45,246 nt of DNA from an uncultured Clostridium sp. (GCA_947165355.1 CAMUZZ010000007.1:1-45246); one strand, 5' to 3'. Counted from the stretch's first letter, positions 19,603-28,571 are shown. Numbers and translations are program-made. Notes: a model not told the origin generated them from the letters alone.

Positions 19603-20043
19603 ATGGGTGATATTAAAATATCTATAATGACAAAAGATGATTTATTAACACTAAAAGATTGCTTAGCATCCAACTTTAATGAATTTTGGACATTTAATGT
19701 ACTCGAGCAAGAGTTTTATGGTGAAAACAAAATTTATATTACAGCTAAACAAGACGATAAAATTGTAGGATTTGCTGGACTTCTAACCATAATTGACGAA
19801 GCAAATGTTATGAATATTGTAGTAGATAAATCACATAAAAGACAAGGAATTGGCACGTTACTTCTAGAAGAATTAATACGAATATCAAAACAAAAAAATA
19901 TGAAATCTATTACTCTTGAAGTAAACGAAAACAACATCCCAGCAATAAAACTATACGAAAAATTTAATTTTGAAAAAGTCGGAATAAGAAAAAAATACTA
20001 CAATAATACAGACTCAGCTATACTTATGACTTTATATATATAA
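19603..20043 (+). CDS. rimI: Ribosomal protein S18 alanine N-acetyltransferase RimI
   Basis: 146 residues, a single GNAT domain. The acetyl-CoA pyrophosphate loop is KRQGIGTLLLEELIRIS (RxxGxG/A type), followed by ITLEVNENNIPAIKLYEKFNFEKVGIRKKYY, which contains the typical LEVRxxN..A..LYxKxGF pattern and the Y.N of RimI. The position after tsaB supports RimI over other GNATs, although some Gram-positive RimI-like proteins modify other targets. TGGAGAAA lies before the ATG. The Lon-like protease follows 19 bases after its stop. Confidence 0.88.
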   Translation: MGDIKISIMTKDDLLTLKDCLASNFNEFWTFNVLEQEFYGENKIYITAKQDDKIVGFAGLLTIIDEANVMNIVVDKSHKRQGIGTLLLEELIRISKQKNMKSITLEVNENNIPAIKLYEKFNFEKVGIRKKYYNNTDSAILMTLYI

Positions 20044-20062
20044 TTTATTTAAGGAGGAACAA

Positions 20063-22444
20063 ATGAAAAATAAAAATGAATTAAGCTACAAAAGTTTAAA
20101 AACAAAATGCGATCCATCTGTTTTTAGTTTTGAAACAACTGATGAATTAACTGGTATTGAGACAGGAATCGGCCAAGACCGCGGAATTAAAGCACTAGAA
20201 TTTGGATTAAACGTAGATATTAAAGGCTATAACCTATACCTAGAAGGTCCTAGCGGGGTTGGAAAAACAATGTATACAAAACACTACTTAGATAAAATAT
20301 CTAAAAAGAAAAAAACTCCTTGTGATTGGTGCTACATCTATAATTTTAATAATCCAAATGAACCAGTAGCTCTACCCCTACATGCAGGACAAGGTAAAGA
20401 ATTTAAAGAGCAAATGGATTCATTCATTAAAGATATAAAGAAAGATTTAAAAAGTACTTTCGATAACGATGATTTTGAAAAAGAAAAAGCTTTAATTACG
20501 CAAACCTACGAAGCTCAAAGAGATGCTTTAATGGATAAATTAAATAAAAAATCAGCTAAGTATGGATTCCAGGTAAAATCATCTCAAAATGGTATTTATA
20601 TGATGCCTATTATAAATGGTAAAGCCATTGAACAAGATGAATTTGAGAAACTTGATGATGAAGTAAAACAAAACTTTGAAGATAACTCTAGTATAGTTCA
20701 AGAACAAATTCTTCAAGTTATAAGTGAAATTAAAACAATAGAGCGTGAAACTCAAAAGAAACTATCAGAATGGCAATCTAATGTTGCTTTGTTAACAATT
20801 AATGCACATATAAACTATATAAAATCGAAATTTAAAAGAAATAAAAAAATTAACACTTTCTTGGAAAGCATTAAACAAGATATATTAAAAAACATCGACA
20901 CATTTCTAGTTGAAACACCAGAAAATCAACCAGTTCAACCAGGTCCAAGACCTGAACAACCTAAGCCATGGCAGAATTATAGAGTTAATTTATTTATAGA
21001 TAATAGCGAGCAAAACGGTGCTCCAGTTATTATGGATTCAGATTACTCATATCATAACATTTTCGGAAAATTGGAATACGAAAACTACTATGGATCTTTA
21101 AAAACCGATTACACAATGTTAAAACCAGGATTATTACATCAAGCCAATGGCGGTTACATTGTTTTCCAAGCTCATGACTTACTAGAAAATGCTATTTGTT
21201 ATGAAACCTTAAAAAAGGCACTACGTCAAAAACAATTGTTGCTTGAAAATACAGCTGATCCTCGTTCTCCAATGGTTATGGTTTCTTTAAAACCCGAACC
21301 AATTCCTCTAGATTTAAAAGTAATACTTATTGGAAATGAAGAAATATATCAAACACTAATGGCAATGGACAAAGACTTTGGAAAACTATTTAAAATTAAA
21401 GTTGAATTCGAAGATTCATCAGAAAATACTGTTGAAAACATGAACAAATTAGCACAATTTATTCACGGATTATGCACCCAACAAGAGCTTCCACCTCTTG
21501 ATGCATCCGCTGTTGCTAAAATTATAGAATACTCTTCTAGACTTGCTGATAACCAAGAAAAACTATCTACCAGATTTAATGACCTAGCTCAAGTAATTGG
21601 TGAAGCAGCTACATGGGCAACTATGAATAAAGAAAGAATTGTTACTTCAAAATACGTTGACATGGCTTTGGAAGAACGAGTAAATAGAATAAAAAAATAT
21701 GATACTATGTACATGGAAATGATAAAAGAAAATACATTATTAATAGACACATCAGGAAGTAAAGTTGGTCAAATTAATGGATTAACCGTAATGAACATTG
21801 GTGATTACACATTTGGAAAACCGGTAAAAATAACAGCAAATACTTTTACTGGCAAAACAGGAATAATAAACATAGAGCGTGAAGTAGATTTATCTGGATC
21901 TACACATTCTAAAGGTGTTTACATTCTTAGTGGATATTTGGGAGAAAAATTTGCCCAAGACATCCCAATGAATCTAACAGCAAGTATATGTTTTGAACAA
22001 TTATACAATGGCGTAGATGGTGATAGTGCTTCAAGTACAGAACTATATGCAATTCTTTCAAGCTTATCTGGAATTCCAATTAACCAATCATTTGCAGTAA
22101 CTGGATCAGTTAATCAAAAAGGCGAAATTCAACCTATTGGTGGAGTTAATGAAAAAATTGAAGGTTACTACCAAATATGCAAAATGCGCGGTTTAGATGG
22201 TAGCCATTCTGTAATTATTCCAGTACAAAACACAAAAAATTTAAACCTAAATCAAGAAGTTGTAGATGCAGTTAAAGCAGGAAAATTCCATGTTTACGCA
22301 ATTAGTACAATAGATGAAGGAATTGAACTATTAACCGGAGTACCAGCTGGAAAACGTGATTCAAACGGTAAATTCCCAGCAGGAACAATAAACTACCTAG
22401 CTTACGAAAAATTAAAAAAATTTGCAGAAATAAAAACAAAATAG
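20063..22444 (+). CDS. ATP-dependent Lon-family protease, LonC-like
   Basis: 793 residues. The N-terminal AAA module has Walker A LEGPSGVGKTMYTKHYL (residues 67-83) and is split by a long helical insertion of about 200 charged residues (100-300). A second half of the AAA region carries GGYIVFQAHDLLENA and VILIGNEEIY, with sensor/arginine-finger helices up to ~560. The C-terminal Lon protease domain has the catalytic dyad Ser655 (DGDSASSTEL) and Lys698 (GGVNEKIEGYY), 43 residues apart as in classical Lon. The lack of a Lon N-domain and the split AAA match the AAA_32/LonC group common in Clostridia. AAGGAGG lies six bases before the ATG. It lies 19 bases after rimI, probably co-transcribed, and ends at a bidirectional terminator. 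Confidence 0.92.
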   Translation: MKNKNELSYKSLKTKCDPSVFSFETTDELTGIETGIGQDRGIKALEFGLNVDIKGYNLYLEGPSGVGKTMYTKHYLDKISKKKKTPCDWCYIYNFNNPNEPVALPLHAGQGKEFKEQMDSFIKDIKKDLKSTFDNDDFEKEKALITQTYEAQRDALMDKLNKKSAKYGFQVKSSQNGIYMMPIINGKAIEQDEFEKLDDEVKQNFEDNSSIVQEQILQVISEIKTIERETQKKLSEWQSNVALLTINAHINYIKSKFKRNKKINTFLESIKQDILKNIDTFLVETPENQPVQPGPRPEQPKPWQNYRVNLFIDNSEQNGAPVIMDSDYSYHNIFGKLEYENYYGSLKTDYTMLKPGLLHQANGGYIVFQAHDLLENAICYETLKKALRQKQLLLENTADPRSPMVMVSLKPEPIPLDLKVILIGNEEIYQTLMAMDKDFGKLFKIKVEFEDSSENTVENMNKLAQFIHGLCTQQELPPLDASAVAKIIEYSSRLADNQEKLSTRFNDLAQVIGEAATWATMNKERIVTSKYVDMALEERVNRIKKYDTMYMEMIKENTLLIDTSGSKVGQINGLTVMNIGDYTFGKPVKITANTFTGKTGIINIEREVDLSGSTHSKGVYILSGYLGEKFAQDIPMNLTASICFEQLYNGVDGDSASSTELYAILSSLSGIPINQSFAVTGSVNQKGEIQPIGGVNEKIEGYYQICKMRGLDGSHSVIIPVQNTKNLNLNQEVVDAVKAGKFHVYAISTIDEGIELLTGVPAGKRDSNGKFPAGTINYLAYEKLKKFAEIKTK

Positions 22445-22514
22445 AACTTTAATTTTGTGGCGGAGCAAATTATTCAAGTTTACAATAATTATTTTTATAA
22501 TATCATATTATAGA

Positions 22515-22546
22515 AAAAGCCCACTAGGAAATCCTAGCGGGCTTTT
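22515..22546. terminator. Bidirectional terminator between convergent genes
   Basis: The stem AAAAGCCC/GGGCTTTT plus CTAGG/CCTAG has one A-C mismatch and a 4-base loop, with T-rich sequence on both sides. It serves the protease gene (plus) and the small gene ending at 22560 (minus). Confidence 0.9.
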
Positions 22547-22559
22547 ATTTTGCCTAAAC

Positions 22560-22892
22560 TTATTTTTTCGTTTCATTCAATCCCATTGAAACCTCAATTT
22601 CATGGGTAATTGTACTCAGAATCAGTTTGTCGGAATTTTTCAATTCGTTTGCCTTACCTCCTTCATTATAGTAATACGGCTCCATGCTACGGATTACAAA
22701 CGTAATTCTCTCGCACAACATCCCGGATACCTCACAAGGATACGTTTCCAAAATGTTTTTTATGTTCCTTAAGAAGAGAATGGCTTTCGACTTCCGATTC
22801 GTGTTTCTAAGCGCACCAATCAATCTTGCAATGCTCCATTTGGCATTTTTTACGCAATTCTTTGCGCAATCGGTGCAATTTGCATTTTTCAT
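22560..22892 (-). CDS. Small cysteine-containing protein of unknown function
   Basis: 110 residues from the ATG at 22892 with AGGAGG five bases upstream; a longer in-frame start at 22910 overlaps this site. The N-terminus MKNANCTDCAKNCVKNAKW has three cysteines (CxxCx3C), which could bind metal or form disulphides. The middle is basic and helical (ALRNTNRKSKAILFLRNIKNIL), followed by another cysteine pair in YPCEVSGMLCERI. I do not recognise a family. It is flanked by its own terminator and a palindrome-rich promoter zone (22922-22969), stands between lon and rimO, and uses more G+C-rich codons than they do, like the small genes at 15144, 35716 and 36147. Confidence 0.65.
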   Translation of the reverse strand: MKNANCTDCAKNCVKNAKWSIARLIGALRNTNRKSKAILFLRNIKNILETYPCEVSGMLCERITFVIRSMEPYYYNEGGKANELKNSDKLILSTITHEIEVSMGLNETKK

Positions 22893-22921
22893 GATAACCT
22901 CCTTAGGCATTAGGCGGAACC

Positions 22922-22969
22922 ATTACATAATGTAATAGTCTCTTACATGTATAATCTCGTTCGAGAACG
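22922..22969. promoter_or_regulatory. Palindromic operator candidates and weak promoter of the 22892 gene
   Basis: ATTACAT-A-ATGTAAT (22922-22936) and CGTTC-GA-GAACG (22958-22969) are perfect palindromes. A TATACA-type -10 (22948-22953, minus strand) lies between them, so the second palindrome would sit in the promoter spacer and the first in the leader. No good -35 is visible. Confidence 0.4.
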
Positions 22970-22972
22970 AAA

Positions 22973-24307
22973 TTACATTACTATTATATCAGAATTATGT
23001 AAATTGTCAATAACGCCTATTAAATCATAGTCTTGTGCCTTTACAATTCTAACTGTTACAAACTGTCCTTCTAAATTTTCTTGTTCACAATTTACAAACA
23101 CAATTCCATCAATATCTGGCACATCCATATAACTTCTTCCTATATAATATTTACCATCAAAACTTCTTTCTTCAATTAAAACCTTAAGTACTTTTCCAAT
23201 ATGTTTTTTGGCATTTTCCTCTGAAATTTTTTGTTGTAATTTCATTATTTTATTGTATCTAGCTTTTTTAGTCATTGGATGAATATGACCCTTTATTTTT
23301 TCTGCAGGTGTTCCCTCTTCTTTCGAATACGAAAAAGCTCCCATTCTGTCGAACTTTACTTCTTCTACAAAGTTATATAACTTTTTAAAATCTTCCTCTG
23401 TTTCAGTTGGAAAACCAACCATTACAGTTGTTCTTATTATCGCCTCAGGAATTTCGGTTCTTATTTTTTTAATCAATCTCTTGATATCATCAGATTTAAC
23501 TTTTCTTGCCATTTTTCTTAAAATAGAATCCGAGTAATGTTGAATAGGAATATCAAAATATTTACATATCTTATCATTATTCTTTACAACACTTATTAGC
23601 TCATCAGAAACAGATTCCGGATATGAATATAAAAATCTAATCCATTCAATTCCATCTATCTTACATAGTTCTTCAAGAAGCTCAGCAAGTCTTTCTTTTC
23701 CATATAAATCTATTCCATACTTTGTAGTGTCTTGGGCAATAAGAATTATTTCTTTTATACCTTCACTTGCAAGCATTTTGGCTTCTTCAAGTATGTCTTC
23801 AATTTTTCTGCTTACATATCTACCTCTTATATAAGGAATTGCGCAATACGTACAGTTATTGTTACATCCCTCAGCAATTCTTATATACGCGTAATTGCTA
23901 CCAGTTGTAACCACCCTGTCTAGAAAATCTAAATTTTCATTCACCTCTACATTAGACTTTCCAATTAAGCTCTCTATTTGATTCCAAAAACTATCATATT
24001 CACTGAATTTTATAAACAAATCAACTTCAGGTAATGACTTAATTAGCTCATTTTTATATCTTTCTGCTAAGCATCCCATTACAATTAAATACTTACATTT
24101 ATCTTTCTTGTATTCAGCCATTTCTAAAATAGTATTAATTGCTTCTTCCTTTGCAGGCTCTATAAAACCACATGTGTTTACTACTATTATTTCGGCACTA
24201 GCAGGATCATTTACAATATTAAAATTGTTTCTTTTAAATAATCCAATTACCATTTCAGTATCTAATAAATTCTTGCTGCATCCCAAAGATACAAAACCTA
24301 CATTCAT
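22973..24307 (-). CDS. rimO: Ribosomal protein S12 methylthiotransferase RimO
   Basis: 444 residues. A radical-SAM enzyme that methylthiolates the conserved aspartate of ribosomal protein S12; the target loop [10 protein letters not shown] is present in rpsL of this window. The N-terminal UPF0004 domain has cysteines in SLGCSKNLLDTE, NTCGFIEPAK and VMGCLAERY for one Fe-S cluster. The radical-SAM triad is EGCNNNCTYCAIPYIRG (CxxxCxxC). The C-terminal TRAM domain starts near IGKVLKVLIEERSFDGKYYIGRSYMDVPDIDG; the DVPDIDG phrase is typical of RimO rather than MiaB. AAAGGAAAT lies before the ATG. It follows rng by 45 bases and probably shares its promoter. Confidence 0.96.
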   Translation of the reverse strand: MNVGFVSLGCSKNLLDTEMVIGLFKRNNFNIVNDPASAEIIVVNTCGFIEPAKEEAINTILEMAEYKKDKCKYLIVMGCLAERYKNELIKSLPEVDLFIKFSEYDSFWNQIESLIGKSNVEVNENLDFLDRVVTTGSNYAYIRIAEGCNNNCTYCAIPYIRGRYVSRKIEDILEEAKMLASEGIKEIILIAQDTTKYGIDLYGKERLAELLEELCKIDGIEWIRFLYSYPESVSDELISVVKNNDKICKYFDIPIQHYSDSILRKMARKVKSDDIKRLIKKIRTEIPEAIIRTTVMVGFPTETEEDFKKLYNFVEEVKFDRMGAFSYSKEEGTPAEKIKGHIHPMTKKARYNKIMKLQQKISEENAKKHIGKVLKVLIEERSFDGKYYIGRSYMDVPDIDGIVFVNCEQENLEGQFVTVRIVKAQDYDLIGVIDNLHNSDIIVM

Positions 24308-24352
24308 AATATATTTCCTTTCTAAATTTTTTATTTATTAGCCATCAAACAG

Positions 24353-25531
24353 CTAGTTACTACATAAATGCTTTCTTGTCATCTCAAGCAAATGTAAAGG
24401 GGTAAAGCCAATAACTTGTGTTTTTGCTCTATCTTTTTTTAGTTCCTTTTCCATCAAATGAACTATTTTTTCTTCGTTTTCCTTTTCTTCCATATCTATG
24501 TAGTCTATAATTACTATTCCACCTATATCTCTTGCTCTTAATTGCCTTGCAATTTCTACAGTTGCTTCTTCATTTACTTTAAATACGGTATTTTCAAGGC
24601 TTTCTTTTCCTGTATATTTTCCTGTATTTACATCAATTGCAGTTAATGCTTCGGTTTTGTCTATTGTAATAAAACCACCACAATTAAGCCATATTTTTCT
24701 ATTTCTTAATTTTTCCAATTGATGATCAATATCCTCACTTAAAATATTATCTTTTTTATCTAGGATAAGATCTTTACTATAATCGCTGTAATCACTTTTA
24801 ATAAAATCATAAACCTCTTTACTATTTACAGTTATTCTTTCACAACTGTCAATTAAACCTAGTAAAACTTTATTCATAATTCCACCAGCTTCATATAGTT
24901 TTTCAGGAAAATTATTATTTTCAATATTCTTTTTTGCATTTTCATTTATAACATCATTTATTTCTTGAACATATTTTATGTCCTTAATTAAAACTTCTTC
25001 ATTTTGATTTTCAGATGCCGTTCTAATTATCATTCCAGTATTATTGTTTAAATTGCTTTGTACTATTTTTTTCAATCTTTCAATCTCATCTTTTTTTTCT
25101 ATCTTGCTAGAAACTGTTATAAAATCTGAATTTGGTATTGCTGCAACATACTTTCCAGCAATATTTATATCTGTTGATATTCTAGCTCCTTTAGTATCAC
25201 TTTTATCTTTCTTTACTTGAACAATTATTGGATCGCCAACTTTTATATATTTCCTGATGTCAGCCTTACTTAACTTCTCATTTTTATTTCCAGTAACATT
25301 ACTTGCTTTAGGTAACACATCTTTAATGTGCAAAAAAGCATTACGCTCCTCTCCTATATCCACAAAAGCAGCTTGCATTCCAACTAATACGTCAACCACT
25401 TTTCCCAAATATATATTACCTTCCAAAGATCTACTGTTATCAAATTCTTGATATTGCTCTACAATTTTTCCATCATCAAGTACTAAAATATCTTTCTTTT
25501 GATTATTATAGTTTATGATAATCTCTTTCAT
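24353..25531 (-). CDS. rng: Ribonuclease G/E family endoribonuclease, short form
   Basis: 392 residues from the ATG at 25531 (GGAGG 5-6 bases upstream). The S1 domain insertion is EGNIYLGKVVDVLVGMQAAFVDIGEERNAFLHIKDV, and the 5'-sensor/RNase H-like region follows. The DNase I-like catalytic domain has the two metal aspartates in ALTAIDVNTGKYTG and GGIVIIDYIDM. The protein stops directly after EMTRKHLCSN, where longer relatives continue TRKR and into the CPxC zinc-link and small domain. Dimer/tetramer assembly would therefore have to differ from E. coli. No frameshifted continuation is visible in the 45 bases before rimO. The promoter at 25587-25615 drives rng-rimO. Confidence 0.9.
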   Translation of the reverse strand: MKEIIINYNNQKKDILVLDDGKIVEQYQEFDNSRSLEGNIYLGKVVDVLVGMQAAFVDIGEERNAFLHIKDVLPKASNVTGNKNEKLSKADIRKYIKVGDPIIVQVKKDKSDTKGARISTDINIAGKYVAAIPNSDFITVSSKIEKKDEIERLKKIVQSNLNNNTGMIIRTASENQNEEVLIKDIKYVQEINDVINENAKKNIENNNFPEKLYEAGGIMNKVLLGLIDSCERITVNSKEVYDFIKSDYSDYSKDLILDKKDNILSEDIDHQLEKLRNRKIWLNCGGFITIDKTEALTAIDVNTGKYTGKESLENTVFKVNEEATVEIARQLRARDIGGIVIIDYIDMEEKENEEKIVHLMEKELKKDRAKTQVIGFTPLHLLEMTRKHLCSN

Positions 25532-25586
25532 TTTTCCTCCAATATTATTCACATAAAATTCTCTTTCTTAAGTAAAATACTCGTAA

Positions 25587-25615
25587 ATTATAGCATATCT
25601 TTTGATTTTATTCAA
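25587..25615 (-). promoter_or_regulatory. Promoter of rng-rimO
   Basis: TTGAAT (25610-25615), 17 bases, TATAAT (25587-25592), with TGC before the -10 (extended -10), minus strand. It begins 18 bases from the structured element copy 2. Confidence 0.8.
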
Positions 25616-25633
25616 TATCTACATAATGTCTAA

Positions 25634-25849
25634 AAGATTTTGATATTATATACCTTTTTAAACTACAGAATAAAAAACATATATATATAATATCGAACCT
25701 TACTGGTCGCATGTATTATTAAAGTACCAAACAAATTATATCTATATTATTTAAGATACTTTACGTTTAATTTATACATGCTCCCAAACTGCGCGGTTCT
25801 TTATTATATATATATGTTTTCTGCTTTCAGTGAACTATATCAAAATCTT
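25634..25849. ncRNA. Structured intergenic element, copy 2 (candidate novel RNA)
   Basis: Fills most of the 342-base gap between pth and rng. Outer arms 25634-25646 and 25837-25849 pair perfectly over 13 bp. After an internal loop, a perfect 19-bp stem (25674-25692 with 25802-25820) leads through a 2x2 loop to GAACC/GGTTC (25695-25699 with 25795-25799) and GCAT/ATGC (25709-25712 with 25778-25781). Blocks 25694-25712 and 25776-25804 are identical to copy 1, while the stems have different sequences that are again self-complementary. The 63-base apical region shares only patches (ATTTAAGA, TTACG) with copy 1. No reading frame of note lies inside it. Confidence 0.7.
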
Positions 25850-25894
25850 ACAATATTTTTAAACTTTAGCCAAAAAAGTATATATAAAATTTTT

Positions 25895-26452
25895 TTAGTT
25901 ATACGTATTCATCGCAATATCAATTCCATCTTTAATAATTGATGAAACTGCTTTTGCGGCTTCTTTAATTCCTTTTCGAAGCTCTTCATACTCTTCATCT
26001 GTAGTATTACCTATAACATAGTTTATTAAATCACCCTTGAATTCAGGTGTTCCAATACCAACTCTTACTCTAGCAAAATCTTCTGAGTTTAATCTTTGAA
26101 CTACAGATTTCATTCCATTATGAGTTCCTGGTCCACCTTTTTTTCTAATTCTAACTTTACCAGGCTCTGTGTCTATGTCATCGTATATTACAATGATATC
26201 ATCTAATGAAAGTTTGTAAAAATTAACAAATTGTATAACTGAATCTCCACTTAAATTCATATATGTTTGTGGCTTAAGTAAAACCACTTTTTCTCCTTCT
26301 ATTTCTCCGCAACCATATAATCCATCAAATTTTTCTCTTGAAATTGCTATCTTATATTTATCAGCAAGTTCGTTTAAAACATCAACACCCATATTGTGTC
26401 TTGTTCGTGCATATTCAGCTTCTGGATTTCCTAGTCCCACTATAAGATACAT
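25895..26452 (-). CDS. pth: Peptidyl-tRNA hydrolase
   Basis: 185 residues, normal length. It frees tRNA from peptidyl-tRNA that has dropped off ribosomes. The N-terminus YLIVGLGNPEAEYARTRHNMGVDVLN carries the catalytic His and first Asn; LLKPQTYMNLSGDSV, IIVIYDDIDTEPGKVRIRKKGGPGTHNGMKSV and FARVRVGIGTPEFKGDLINYVIG are the remaining conserved blocks. GGGAGG precedes the ATG by six bases. It lies 47 bases downstream of alr on the same strand and is followed by structured element copy 2. Confidence 0.97.
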   Translation of the reverse strand: MYLIVGLGNPEAEYARTRHNMGVDVLNELADKYKIAISREKFDGLYGCGEIEGEKVVLLKPQTYMNLSGDSVIQFVNFYKLSLDDIIVIYDDIDTEPGKVRIRKKGGPGTHNGMKSVVQRLNSEDFARVRVGIGTPEFKGDLINYVIGNTTDEEYEELRKGIKEAAKAVSSIIKDGIDIAMNTYN

Positions 26453-26499
26453 ATAATACCTCCCTGCGTGTAATATTCATATATTATGAGCATTAATAA

Positions 26500-27582
26500 T
26501 TACATAAATTTTCTTGGAACTCTTGGTCCTATAGTACTCATTATTTCATAATTAATTGTATTGCATTTTTCAGCTAATTGTTCCAATGTTATGTTTTCGT
26601 TATCCCATATAATAACTTCATCGCCAACTTCTACATCTTCAATATCAGTAACATCGGCCATAAAGCTATCCATACAAACCTTTCCAATAATTGGAACTTT
26701 TTTTCCTCTAATAAGAACTTCCCAACCATTAGAAAAATCACGTCTAAATCCATCGGCATAACCAATTGGAATTGTTGCAACTTTTGTTTCTTTTGTTGTT
26801 ATATAACTTCTGCTATAACCAATGCTCGTTCCTTCTTTAACAGTTTTTAAGAAAGTAACTCTTGCTTTAAGTTTAGCTATTGGTTTTATATCTATTTTCT
26901 GCAATGTATCATCAGCAGCAGGATATCCATATATAATAATACCTGGTCTTACTAAATTAAAATGTGATTCAGGATAATTTAGTATTGCATTTGAAGCAGC
27001 AGAATGAATGTATTTTATCTCACCAAGAATTTCTTTTGCAGTGCTTACTGCGGCTTTAAAAGATTCTAACTGCTTATGTGTATATTCATCATCAATATCA
27101 GCAGAAGAAAAATGCGTATAAATTCCTTCAACCTTAACATTTGAGGCTAAACTATTTAAATATTTATCGATTTTATACGGATGCACGCCAGTTCTTCCCA
27201 TTCCAGTTCCAATTTCTACGTGAACCTTTATGTCTTTTCCCGTGTTTCCAAGCTTTTCAGCAAAAGAGTATGAACTAATTCCAACAACAATATTATATTT
27301 AATAATTTTTTCAATTTCATCTTCATAAGGTTGATTTAAAACGAATATTTCTTTTTCATATCCTAAATTTCTTAAATAAACCCCTTCATCAACAGTTGCA
27401 ACAGCAACGATATCAAAATCATTTATTACATCTAGTCTTTGATTTATATATGTTCCATAGCCACTTGCCTTTATAACAGGCATTATATTAACATTATCTC
27501 CAACTAATTCCTTAATTTGTGAAATATTATATTTAAAATTATTTAAGTCTATTTCTAACCATGCAGGTCTTGTAATATCCAT
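26500..27582 (-). CDS. alr: Alanine racemase
   Basis: 360 residues. A PLP enzyme making D-alanine for peptidoglycan. The N-terminal TIM barrel starts RPAWLEIDLNNFKYNISQIK, with the Schiff-base lysine in MPVIKASGYGTY. VHVEIGTGMGRTGVHPY and the HSAASNAILNYPESHFNLVRPGIIIYGY stretch are family signatures. The C-terminal beta domain has the tyrosine-bearing GTSIGYSRSYIT, then IGYADGFRRDFSNG and the VCMDSFMADVTDIEDVEVGDEV block. AAGGAAG lies about nine bases before the ATG. It stands between truB and pth on the minus strand, with a 96-base gap before it that contains a weak CACTAAT/ATTAGTG stem (27634-27676). Confidence 0.95.
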   Translation of the reverse strand: MDITRPAWLEIDLNNFKYNISQIKELVGDNVNIMPVIKASGYGTYINQRLDVINDFDIVAVATVDEGVYLRNLGYEKEIFVLNQPYEDEIEKIIKYNIVVGISSYSFAEKLGNTGKDIKVHVEIGTGMGRTGVHPYKIDKYLNSLASNVKVEGIYTHFSSADIDDEYTHKQLESFKAAVSTAKEILGEIKYIHSAASNAILNYPESHFNLVRPGIIIYGYPAADDTLQKIDIKPIAKLKARVTFLKTVKEGTSIGYSRSYITTKETKVATIPIGYADGFRRDFSNGWEVLIRGKKVPIIGKVCMDSFMADVTDIEDVEVGDEVIIWDNENITLEQLAEKCNTINYEIMSTIGPRVPRKFM

Positions 27583-27678
27583 AAATTTACACTTCCTTTG
27601 AAAAAATTTTACTATTTAAAGGTATCAAACTTTCACTAATCTTTCAATACTATATGCAAAAATAATTTCATTAGTGCT

Positions 27679-28560
27679 TTATAATATTACATCCCTTTTT
27701 AATTGACTGTTACTACACACTCCGCTTCCAATTAATTCATTTTCAAAATATATACGATATAATCCATCTGGCACGCTAACCATAAGTTTAACACCATTTA
27801 AAAATCTGTTAAATTCTTCTTGGCTTTGTATAGTATATTTTGGATTATTATTTAAAACTTCTTCAAGACCAATAATATTTTCTTTAAGCCATTGCTCATT
27901 ATCTTTGTTGTTTTCAATATCCTCAATAGAAACAGCAGATTCTATATTAAACAAACCTACTCTTACTCTATTTAGCTCTTTCATATACCCTACTGTACCA
28001 ATTTTTGCAGCAATGTCCTCACATAAAGTTCTTATATATGTTCCTTTAGAGCATTCTACTTCAAAAATAATTTCACGTTTATTTTCATCCAAATTTACTA
28101 ACTTTATTTTATATATTTCAATTGTTCTTTTTGGAATATCAACAACTTTTCCACTTCTAGCATATTCATAAAGTTTCTTTCCATTTACTTTAATTGCAGA
28201 ATACACTGGTGGAATTTGAGTTTGTTTTCCTACAAAAGTCTTTAAAACTTTTTCTACTGCTTCATTCTTAAGAGCTGCCATATCTACATTTTTTGTTTCT
28301 ATTATATCCCCTTCAGAATCCGCAGTAGATGTTTTTTCTCCAAGTTTTATTGTTGCAACATACTTCTTATCATGATTTATTAAATACTTTGAAAATTTAG
28401 TACCTACTCCTAACAAAAGAGGCAAAACACCGGTAGCATTCGGATCTAATGTACCAGTGTGTCCTACCTTTGTATTTAATTTTTTCTTAACGATATTTAC
28501 AATGTCATTAGAAGTATATTGCTTAGGTTTATTAACAATAATAATTCCGTCCAAAAGCAT
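27679..28560 (-). CDS. truB: tRNA pseudouridine(55) synthase TruB
   Basis: 293 residues. It makes psi55 in the T-loop of tRNAs. Catalytic Asp in KVGHTGTLDPNATGVLPLLLG; other blocks are KYVATIKLGEKTSTADSEGDII, PPVYSAIKVNGKKLYEYARSG and CSKGTYIRTLCEDIAAKIG. The start is uncertain: AGGAG ends only two bases before the ATG at 28560, while the in-frame TTG two codons later (28554) is spaced eight bases and gives MDGIIIVNKPK, closer to the usual family start. It follows nrnA by 11 bases, as part of the nusA-infB operon. ribF, which often follows truB, is absent here. Confidence 0.96.
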   Translation of the reverse strand: MLLDGIIIVNKPKQYTSNDIVNIVKKKLNTKVGHTGTLDPNATGVLPLLLGVGTKFSKYLINHDKKYVATIKLGEKTSTADSEGDIIETKNVDMAALKNEAVEKVLKTFVGKQTQIPPVYSAIKVNGKKLYEYARSGKVVDIPKRTIEIYKIKLVNLDENKREIIFEVECSKGTYIRTLCEDIAAKIGTVGYMKELNRVRVGLFNIESAVSIEDIENNKDNEQWLKENIIGLEEVLNNNPKYTIQSQEEFNRFLNGVKLMVSVPDGLYRIYFENELIGSGVCSNSQLKRDVIL

Positions 28561-28571
28561 ATCTCCTTTTA

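Noticed and set aside
22958-22969. LexA/SOS box
   Set aside because: The palindrome is GTTC-GA-GAAC, whereas the Gram-positive LexA site is GAAC-N4-GTTC; the half-sites are in the wrong order.
25674-25820. 6S RNA assignment of the rod-like element
   Set aside because: Length and rod shape fit, but the conserved blocks are near the apex and do not match the 6S central bubble; two copies with different stems also argue against it.
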